Assembly: GCF_014199205.1 (NCBI RefSeq)
Contig: NZ_JACIJD010000003.1
Coordinates: 62,001-126,000 of the forward strand
Direction of reading: 5' to 3'
DNA length: 64,000 nt
From: Muricoccus pecuniae
Lineage (GTDB): Bacteria > Pseudomonadota > Alphaproteobacteria > Acetobacterales > Acetobacteraceae
The stretch's first letter is position 1. The number at the start of each line of letters is the position of its first letter. Below the pieces are notes generated by a model. It was not told the origin of the DNA. It did not search any database and was given only the letters and a program-made list of their open reading frames with translations. This document shows, piece after piece, positions 58,241 to 64,000 of the stretch. A program made the position numbers and the translations under genes.

Positions 58241-58502
58241 GGACGGCGCTTACCTATCTCTAGGCAGCGAGCGCCATGGTCTCGCGACCATTATCGTTGG
58301 CACTTGTGATTTAGCCCGATAACGGCGGTACAATGCCGGGCAAAGGACACGTCTTTACCGCGCGCGTCGAGCCTGTTTCGCCCCCATGCTTCCCTGAAAC
58401 CCCCGTTGATAAGGCGGGGAGGGATGGTGGAGGCGCCGGGCACTGCCCCCGGGTCCACAACGCTTATTCCACGTGCCGTTTATCACCATAGTCGCCCGAA
58501 GG
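58204..58502 (-). ncRNA. ssrA: transfer-messenger RNA, circularly permuted two-piece form
   Basis: tmRNA rescues stalled ribosomes and appends a degradation tag. On the minus strand the acceptor piece comes first: CTATGGTGATAAACGGC, then a T-arm (CCGGG/CCCGG stem, 58451 to 58436) and GCCTCCACCA ending at 58425. After an intervening segment the coding piece begins at about 58385 with GGGGGCG, then AGGCTCGAC. GGGGGCG pairs with CGCCTCC and gives the G3-U70 wobble that specifies alanine. The tag frame (58301-58260) encodes ANDNGRETMALAA and stops at TAG. The transcript ends at a T-rich hairpin. The upstream limit is approximate. Confidence 0.93.
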
Positions 58503-58513
58503 CGGCACCGATC

Positions 58514-58519
58514 AATATA
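58514..58519 (-). promoter_or_regulatory. ssrA: ssrA -10 box
   Basis: TATATT (minus strand) lies just upstream of the conserved acceptor piece in otherwise GC-rich DNA, so transcription probably starts near 58507. The best -35 candidate, CTGGTC about 18 nt further upstream, is weak. Confidence 0.5.
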
Positions 58520-58737
58520 GGGGGCCGTGCCGCCCGTGACCAGGGGGTTGGCGCCTCACACCACCTTGTGGATGCAGATGAGGGCCGCCGCGCGACGGCC
58601 GGACAAAGCGGAATCGCCGGACATCTTTTTCTCTCCCGGCCGCCCCTCGCGGGGCGAAGCCGCTGGACAGCCTCTCCGAGCTGATAACATCCTCCACCCG
58701 GCCCCAACCACCGGAACGGGGCGCGGGAGGAGCCAGC

Positions 58738-60387
58738 ATGCCAGGACAGGACGCAGGCCACCCCTTGCTGGCCGGGGCGCTCGCCCTCTCCCTGCTGGCG
58801 CCGGGCGGCGCCGCCCTCGCGCAGGATGCCTGCGCCGCCCTCACGGCCCTGGCCCGGCCGGACCTCCGGATCACCCGTGCCGAGGCCGTGCCCGCCGGCA
58901 CCCTGCCGACCGAGAATCCCGGCCGCGCCGCCCTCACCGGCGCGGCGCGCTCGGCGGCGGCGCTGCCGGCGCATTGCGTGGTGGAGGGGATGATCGGCCC
59001 CCGCACCGGGGCGGAGGGGGCCTCCTTCGGCACCGGTTTCCAGCTCCGCCTGCCCCAGGAATGGAACGGCCGCCTCCTCTTCCAGGGCGGCGGCGGGCAG
59101 GACGGGGTGATCAACGAGGCGGTCGGCGCCATTCCCGTCTCCGGCTCCACCGCGCGCCCGGCGCTGAACCGGGGCTATGCCGTGGTCTCCACGGATTCGG
59201 GGCACCAGGGGCGGGACAGCAGCGACTCATCCTTCGGCACGGACCAGCAGGCGCGGATCGACCACGCCTACGCCTCCATCGGCACGGTCTCGCGAGAGGC
59301 GCGGCGGGTGGTGGAGGCGCGCTACGGCCGCGGGCCGGAAAGGGCCTATTTCATGGGCTGCTCGAACGGCGGGCGCTCGGCCATGATGGCGGCGCAGCGC
59401 TTCCCCACGGAGTTCGACGGCATCGTCGCCGGCAATCCCGGCTTCCGCCTGAGCCGCGCGGCCATCGGCCAGGCCTGGGACATCCAGGCCCTCACCGCCG
59501 CCGCGCCGAGGGATGCGGAGGGGCGGCCCGTGCTCGCCAACGCGCTCACCCCCGCCGACATGAACCTGCTGGGCGGCGCCATTCTGAAGGCCTGCGACGC
59601 GGCGGACGGGCTGGAGGACGGGGTGGTGGAGGCCATGTCCCGCTGCCGCTTCGACCCCGCGGCGCTTCGCTGCGCGGGGGAGAAGAACGAATCCTGCCTC
59701 ACGGACGCCCAGCTCGGCGCCCTGGACCGCGTCTTCTCCGGGGCGAAGGACGGGCAGGGAAGGGCGCTCTATGCCGGCTGGCCCTGGGACCCCGGTATCG
59801 CCTCCCCGGGCTGGCGGGCCTGGAAGCTCGGCACCTCGGGGAGCGCGCGGCCCAATGCCCGCTCCGCCACCCTCACCCCCGGCTCGCTCGGCCTCTATTT
59901 CATGACCCCGCCGGTGAGGGATCTCGACCTCCTCGCCTTCGACTTCGACCGGGACGCGCCCCGCACCGCCGGGACCGGCGCCATCAACGACCCCGTGGCG
60001 ACGCTCCTCTCCACCTTCACCGCGCGCGGCGGGCGGATGATCGTCTTCCACGGCAATGCCGACCCCGTCTTCTCCGCCGACGACCTCCGCGCCTACTGGC
60101 GGGACCTCGCGCGGGACAATGGCGGGGACGGGGCGCTGGCGGGCTGGGCGCGGCTCTTCACCGTGCCCGGCATGACCCATTGCGGCGGCGGCCCGGCGCT
60201 GGACGACTTCGACCCCCTGTCGGCCATCGAGGCCTGGGTGGAGCGGGGCGAGGCGCCGGAGCGGCTGGTGGCGCGCGGAAACGCCTTTCCCGGCCGCAGC
60301 CGCCCGCTCTGCCCCCACCCGCAGGAGGCGCGCTACACCGGGGGCGACCCGCAGGCGGCGGAGAGCTTCGCCTGCCAGGCGCCGTGA
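58738..60387 (+). CDS. tannase/feruloyl esterase family alpha/beta hydrolase, secreted
   Basis: A 549-aa secreted ester hydrolase of the tannase family (PF07519-type). The signal peptide ends at about residue 28 (GAALAQDA). The nucleophile serine is in YFMGCSNGGRSAMMAAQRFP (GCSNGG, with the family-conserved adjacent Cys), the catalytic Asp is in MIVFHGNADPVFSADDLRAY, and the His is in VPGMTHCGGGPALDDFDP with the partner Cys. Several further cysteines suggest disulphides. ATG 58738 has GGGAGGAG 5 nt upstream. The natural ester (gallate, ferulate, terephthalate-type) cannot be told. It is divergent from ssrA. Confidence 0.88.
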   Translation: MPGQDAGHPLLAGALALSLLAPGGAALAQDACAALTALARPDLRITRAEAVPAGTLPTENPGRAALTGAARSAAALPAHCVVEGMIGPRTGAEGASFGTGFQLRLPQEWNGRLLFQGGGGQDGVINEAVGAIPVSGSTARPALNRGYAVVSTDSGHQGRDSSDSSFGTDQQARIDHAYASIGTVSREARRVVEARYGRGPERAYFMGCSNGGRSAMMAAQRFPTEFDGIVAGNPGFRLSRAAIGQAWDIQALTAAAPRDAEGRPVLANALTPADMNLLGGAILKACDAADGLEDGVVEAMSRCRFDPAALRCAGEKNESCLTDAQLGALDRVFSGAKDGQGRALYAGWPWDPGIASPGWRAWKLGTSGSARPNARSATLTPGSLGLYFMTPPVRDLDLLAFDFDRDAPRTAGTGAINDPVATLLSTFTARGGRMIVFHGNADPVFSADDLRAYWRDLARDNGGDGALAGWARLFTVPGMTHCGGGPALDDFDPLSAIEAWVERGEAPERLVARGNAFPGRSRPLCPHPQEARYTGGDPQAAESFACQAP

Positions 60388-60476
60388 CGGCGGCCGAACC
60401 CTCGCGCGGCACCGGCGTTGCACCAGCGGCGCCGCCCGGTTTCTCGGCGACGGCCCGACAGACAGCGAGGTTTCCG

Positions 60477-60686
60477 ATGAACGCTTTCCTGCCGCGCGCC
60501 GCCTCGGCGCTCCTCCTTCTCGGCCTGGTCGCGGGCTGCAACGACCGCATGGGCTCGGGCTCCGGATCGGGCCGCGCCGGCCTGCCGACCTCGGGCACCA
60601 ACACCCCGCAGCCGCCGGAGCAGCGCAGCGGGCCGCTGCCGGCCGGCAACAGCACGAACAGCAGCATCACGCCGAACACGCGCTGA
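60477..60686 (+). CDS. small lipoprotein, hypothetical
   Basis: A 69-aa predicted lipoprotein. The signal ALLLLGLVAGC is followed by the lipidated Cys at residue 21, then a Gly/Ser, Pro, Asn and Thr-rich, probably disordered tail (SGSGSGRAGLPTSGTNTPQ) with no recognised domain. ATG 60477 has GCGAGG 6 nt upstream. It sits 89 bp after the tannase gene and 98 bp before thyX. No homologue was recognised; function unknown. Confidence 0.7.
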   Translation: MNAFLPRAASALLLLGLVAGCNDRMGSGSGSGRAGLPTSGTNTPQPPEQRSGPLPAGNSTNSSITPNTR

Positions 60687-60784
60687 CATCGCAGCGCCTG
60701 GCGTCCCGTCCGGCGCCGCTCCGCGGGTGTCTGGCGGGGAAGCGCCAGCCCCGGTAAACCCCCTGCCCGACGCAGGGGGCCGCG

Positions 60785-61723
60785 ATGGAACTTACGGAGA
60801 CGCAGCGACAGGAGCTGGCCGAGGCCGAGGCGCAGCGGCATGAGACCCGCCGCCCCGTCTCCACGGGGCTGGAGGCGATGCTCTTCCGCCCCCTCCCCGT
60901 GCTCGACCACGGATTCGTCCGCGTGGTGGACTACATGGGCGACGACTCCGCCGTGGTGCAGGCCGCGCGCGTCTCCTACGGGCGCGGCACCAAGGCGGCG
61001 AACGAGGATCGCGGGCTGATCCGCTACCTCATGCGCCACCGCCACTCCACGCCCTTCGAGATGTGCGAGATCAAGTACCACGTGAAGCTGCCGATCTTCG
61101 TGGCGCGGCAGTGGATCCGGCACCGCATGTCGAACGTGAACGAGTACTCCGCCCGCTACTCCATCCTCGACCGCGAGTTCTACCTGCCCGCCCCCGACCA
61201 GCTCGCGGCCCAGTCCGCCGTGAACCGCCAGGGGCGGGGCAGCGTGCTGGAGGGCGAGGAGGCCGCGCGCGTGCTCGACCTCCTGCGGGAGGACGCGGCG
61301 CGCAACTACGACCACTACCTCGAAATGCTGAACGAGGATGCCGAGGGGCGCGTGATCGACGAGGGGCGGCAGGGCCTGGCGCGGGAACTCGCCCGCATGA
61401 ACCTCACCCTCAACGCCTATACCCAGTGGTACTGGAAGTCGGACCTCCACAACCTCCTGAACTTCCTCTCGCTTCGCGCCGACGCCCACGCGCAGTACGA
61501 GATCCGCGTCTACGCCGAGGCCATGCTCGACACGGTGCGCGCCTGGGTGCCGCTGACCTACGAGGCCTTCCGCGACTACCGCCAGGGCGCAGTGACCCTC
61601 TCCGCCCAGATGCTCGCCGCCGTGCGCGGGATGCTGGACGGAAGCGCGCCGGACCAGCCGGGCAGCGGCCTCTCCAAGCGCGAGTGGCGGGAGTTGATGA
61701 CGATCCTCGGCCGCGAGGGCTGA
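60785..61723 (+). CDS. thyX: flavin-dependent thymidylate synthase
   Basis: ThyX makes dTMP from dUMP using FAD, NADPH and methylene-THF. The 312-aa product has the signature [15 protein letters not shown] (RHRxxSxNExSxRYS-like), the upstream [20 protein letters not shown] with its flavin loop, [20 protein letters not shown], and the C-terminal [18 protein letters not shown]. No thyA or folA gene is in the window. The rise in folate demand links it loosely to metF (8833), but the two are far apart. Confidence 0.96.
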   Translation: MELTETQRQELAEAEAQRHETRRPVSTGLEAMLFRPLPVLDHGFVRVVDYMGDDSAVVQAARVSYGRGTKAANEDRGLIRYLMRHRHSTPFEMCEIKYHVKLPIFVARQWIRHRMSNVNEYSARYSILDREFYLPAPDQLAAQSAVNRQGRGSVLEGEEAARVLDLLREDAARNYDHYLEMLNEDAEGRVIDEGRQGLARELARMNLTLNAYTQWYWKSDLHNLLNFLSLRADAHAQYEIRVYAEAMLDTVRAWVPLTYEAFRDYRQGAVTLSAQMLAAVRGMLDGSAPDQPGSGLSKREWRELMTILGREG

Positions 61724-61735
61724 CAGGGCTGCGCC

Positions 61736-62020
61736 ATGGCCAAGCCTGCCGCCAAAGCCAGGCCAGGGGCCGCGGCCGCGCCGCGCAAGGCCATAGCGCC
61801 GCGCAAACCCGCCGCGCGAGGCAAGCTCCCCCCCGCCCTGCCCGCGGGATGGGCCGCGCGGCTGCGGGGTAGGGGACCCTCCTGGCTCGGGGTGGCGATG
61901 ATCGTGCTGTCCCTGCTGGTGATCCTGCCCATCGCCGCCGCAGTGCTGGGCGACATCTGGGCCGTGATCCTCGGCGCGCTGGTGGGCGGCTTCGCCCTGG
62001 GGCGCGCGACGGCGCGCTAG
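61736..62020 (+). CDS. small membrane protein with Lys/Ala/Pro-rich N-terminus, hypothetical
   Basis: A 94-aa protein. Residues 1-48 are basic and Ala/Pro-rich (KARPGAAAAPRKAIAPRKPA), then two hydrophobic segments follow (GVAMIVLSLLVILPIAAAVL and IWAVILGALVGGFALG), ending GRATAR. It starts 12 bp after the thyX stop and may be co-transcribed. No family was recognised. Confidence 0.6.
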   Translation: MAKPAAKARPGAAAAPRKAIAPRKPAARGKLPPALPAGWAARLRGRGPSWLGVAMIVLSLLVILPIAAAVLGDIWAVILGALVGGFALGRATAR

Positions 62021-62105
62021 GGGGTGCATGCCGGTGCTTCCGGCCGCGGGCGGCCCCCGCTAGGCTCCGTTTCCCCAGAGATACAAGAATGAGGAAACCT
62101 CCGCC

Positions 62106-63071
62106 TTGCCCACTCTCCGCCGCTCGGAGCTGCTGAAGCTCGCCTCCCTCGCCGCCGCATCGGGGCTCGTCTCCCCCGCCCGCGCCGCCGACTTCCCCAC
62201 GCGCCCCGTGGAGCTCGTCGTCCCCGCCTCGGCGGGCGGCGGCACGGATTCGCTCGCGCGGGCCTTCGCCGACAACGTGCGCCGCCACTCGCCCCATCCC
62301 TTCGTCGTGCTGAACCGGCCTGGCGCGAGCGGGGCGGTGGGGATGGGCGAGGTGCTGAACGCCCGCCCGGACGGCTACAAGGTGTCCGTGGTGATCGCCG
62401 AGCTGGCCATCCTCCCCTATCTCAACCAGATCCGCTTCTCCCCCGACGACTTCCGCATGATCGCGCGGCTGAACGCCGACCCCGCCTCCATCGTCGTGCG
62501 GGCGGAGGCGCCCTGGAAGACGCTGGAGGAGTTCCTGGCCGATGCGCGCAAGCGCCCGGGCGAGATGACGGTGGGCGATTCCGGCGTCGGCTCCATCTGG
62601 CACCTCTCCGCCGCGGCCATGGCGGAGAAGGCGGGGGTGAGCTTCCTGCACGTGCCCTTCGCGGGGGCCGCGCCCGGGATCGTCTCGCTGCTCGGCGGCC
62701 ACCTGCAGGCCATGTGCACCAGCCCCGCCGAGGTGAGCGCCCATGTCCAGGGCGGCAAGCTGCGCCTGCTGACGATCATGTCCGACAGCCGGCTGGCGCC
62801 CTATGATTCCGTGCCGACGCTGAAGGAGCTGGGCCACGACCTCTCCCTCGGCACCTGGCGCGGCTTCGGCGTGCCCAAGGCGACCCCGGATGCGGTGGTG
62901 CAGGCCCTGGCCGCCATCACCCGCGCCACCGTGGCCGAGCCGGGCTTCCGGGAGGCGATGGGGCGAGCCAATCTCGGCTTCGCCTTCGCCGAGGCGGGGG
63001 AGTTCGATGCGGCTATCGCCCGCGACCGCGCGCTGTTCAAGCCGCTGATCGAGCGCCTGCGCCTCGCCTGA
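62106..63071 (+). CDS. Bug family tripartite tricarboxylate transporter receptor
   Basis: A 321-aa periplasmic binding protein of the TctC/Bug family. The export signal is LRRSELLKLASLAAASGLVS with cleavage near ARA-ADF. Family marks are FPTRPVELVVPASAGGGTDS, NRPGASGAVGMGEVLNARPD, TVGDSGVGSIWHLSAAAM and HVPFAGAAPGIVSLLGGHLQ. The start is TTG 62106, with GAGGA about 10 nt upstream. No TctA or TctB permease is visible. Such orphan receptors are frequent in this kind of bacterium; the ligand (often a carboxylic acid) is unknown. Confidence 0.88.
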   Translation: MPTLRRSELLKLASLAAASGLVSPARAADFPTRPVELVVPASAGGGTDSLARAFADNVRRHSPHPFVVLNRPGASGAVGMGEVLNARPDGYKVSVVIAELAILPYLNQIRFSPDDFRMIARLNADPASIVVRAEAPWKTLEEFLADARKRPGEMTVGDSGVGSIWHLSAAAMAEKAGVSFLHVPFAGAAPGIVSLLGGHLQAMCTSPAEVSAHVQGGKLRLLTIMSDSRLAPYDSVPTLKELGHDLSLGTWRGFGVPKATPDAVVQALAAITRATVAEPGFREAMGRANLGFAFAEAGEFDAAIARDRALFKPLIERLRLA

Positions 63072-63172
63072 GGCGTGCCGGGCGGGGCCGTGATTGCGGA
63101 GGGCTTTCCCTTTCTGCCACGCTCCCCGCCTGGCAGAGGCGCCGCACAAGGCGCCCGCCCGGGAGGATCGCC

Positions 63173-64000
63173 ATGAAGGATCGTTCGCGAGCGGCCCTGC
63201 CGCGCCGCGCCCTGCTCGCGCTCGGCGGCGCCGGCCTCGCCGCGCCCGCCATCGCCCAGCCCGGCTTCCCCAACCGCCCGATCCGGCTGCTCGTGCCCTG
63301 GCCGCCGGGCGGCTCGGCGGACAGCCAGCTCCGCTCCCTCGCGGACGTGGCTACGCGGCTGCTCGGCCAGCCCGTCCTCGTCGAGAACCGCTCCGGCGCG
63401 CGCGGGCTGCTGGCGGCGCAGGCGCTGCTCCAGGCCGCGCCGGACGGCTACACCCTCGCCCAGCACCACCTCTCCGTGCTGCGCCACCCCTTCATGACGC
63501 GCGCGCGGAGCTGGGACCCCGTGGCGGACTTCACCCCCGTCATCGGCCTCACCGGCTGGCTCTTCGGCGTGGTGGTCCGGGCCGACAGCCCGATCCGGGA
63601 CTGGGAGGGCTATGTCGCCGCCGCCCGCGCGAGGCCGGGGACGATGACCTACTCCACCAGCGGCATCGGCACGAGCAACCACATCGCCATGGAGGACCTC
63701 TGCGCCCGGCTGGGCATCCAGATGGTGCACGTGCCCTTCCGCGGCACGACGGAGGGGGTGACGGCGCTGCTGGGCGGGCAGATCGACAGCATCGCCGACA
63801 CCTCCGCCTGGGTGCCGCAGGTGGAGGCGGGGCAGTTCCGCCTTCTCTGCGTCTGGTCCCCCGAGCGCGCCGCGCGCTTCCCCGCCGTGCCCACCCTGCG
63901 GGAGCAGGGGATCGACCTCGCCGTCACCTCGCCCTACGGCATCGCGGGGCCGAAGGGGATGGACCCCGGCATCGTCCGCGCCCTGCACGACGCCTTCCGC
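63173..64000 (+). CDS. Bug family tripartite tricarboxylate transporter receptor, partial
   Basis: A second TctC/Bug receptor, cut by the right window edge after 276 codons; about 45 residues are missing by comparison with its neighbour. The signal peptide PRRALLALGGAGLAAPAIAQ ends before PGFPNRPIRLLVPWPPGGSADS, the family start. Further marks are NRSGARGLLAAQALLQAAPD, YSTSGIGTSNHIAMEDLCARL and HVPFRGTTEGVTALLGGQID. ATG 63173 is preceded by GGGAGGA 5 nt upstream. It lies 101 bp after the first receptor and could be a duplicate with a different ligand. Confidence 0.9.
   Translation, partial: MKDRSRAALPRRALLALGGAGLAAPAIAQPGFPNRPIRLLVPWPPGGSADSQLRSLADVATRLLGQPVLVENRSGARGLLAAQALLQAAPDGYTLAQHHLSVLRHPFMTRARSWDPVADFTPVIGLTGWLFGVVVRADSPIRDWEGYVAAARARPGTMTYSTSGIGTSNHIAMEDLCARLGIQMVHVPFRGTTEGVTALLGGQIDSIADTSAWVPQVEAGQFRLLCVWSPERAARFPAVPTLREQGIDLAVTSPYGIAGPKGMDPGIVRALHDAFR

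Noticed and set aside
58406-58684. Plus-strand 92-codon frame starting near the tmRNA gene
   Set aside because: It covers the conserved tmRNA acceptor piece and ssrA promoter on the other strand and has no recognisable protein features.

Overview
The window is a very GC-rich (roughly 70% or more) chromosomal segment of an alphaproteobacterium. A Roseomonas-like member of the Acetobacteraceae fits best. This placement is inferred from the gene set: the alphaproteobacterial dcw order, a circularly permuted two-piece tmRNA beside an alpha-type sspB, tandem Bug-type tripartite tricarboxylate receptors, DUF1127, and ThyX. I saw no insertion sequence, prophage, CRISPR array or tRNA. Coding density is high and most intergenic spaces are under 250 bp.

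Left arm (1-20422): mostly housekeeping and transport genes. They are a partial peptide-type ABC binding protein, OsmC, two GNATs, two LysE exporters, a small HNH protein, EttA, an M20 amidohydrolase, the mlaA-mlaC lipid-trafficking pair, metF, a ZIP transporter, a bile-acid-type symporter, uvrD-prmA, a DUF1127 protein, aminopeptidase P, an MHS-family MFS transporter and a methyltransferase-like protein. The uvrD-prmA junction carries a 26-bp tandem repeat that creates two chained 8-codon mini-ORFs.

Central block (20423-46410, minus strand): one long envelope and division block. It reads mraZ-rsmH-ftsL-ftsI-murE-murF-mraY-murD-ftsW-murG-murC-murB-ddl-ftsQ-ftsA-ftsZ-lpxC, followed by bamD, recN and ligA. 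From mraZ to ftsA almost every junction is a 1-14 bp start/stop overlap (ATGA, GTGA or TTGA), so translational coupling is expected. FtsL and FtsI carry unusual Ala/Pro-rich extensions. Upstream of mraZ lie a 10-bp-periodic TGGG array (candidate MraZ operator) and the RNase P RNA gene on the same strand, with a recognisable promoter. Endonuclease V is divergent from ligA.

Right arm (47222-64000): an AmiD-like amidase with a DjlA-like co-chaperone, a large AsmA protein, and a 2-oxoglutarate-type oxygenase. Next comes a coupled RidA-VOC-D-threonine-aldolase-like-RHH gene set, then class I fumarase and SspB. SspB lies directly downstream of the permuted ssrA gene, whose tag reads ANDNGRETMALAA. 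A tannase-family hydrolase, a tiny lipoprotein, ThyX, a small membrane protein and two Bug receptors (the second cut by the window end) complete the segment.

No wholly novel multigene defence or biosynthetic system is evident. The most unusual signals are the mini-ORF chain between uvrD and prmA, the ssrA-sspB adjacency, the extended FtsL/FtsI proteins, the candidate MraZ operator, and a coupled amino-acid gene set whose Rid protein appears to lack the catalytic arginine.
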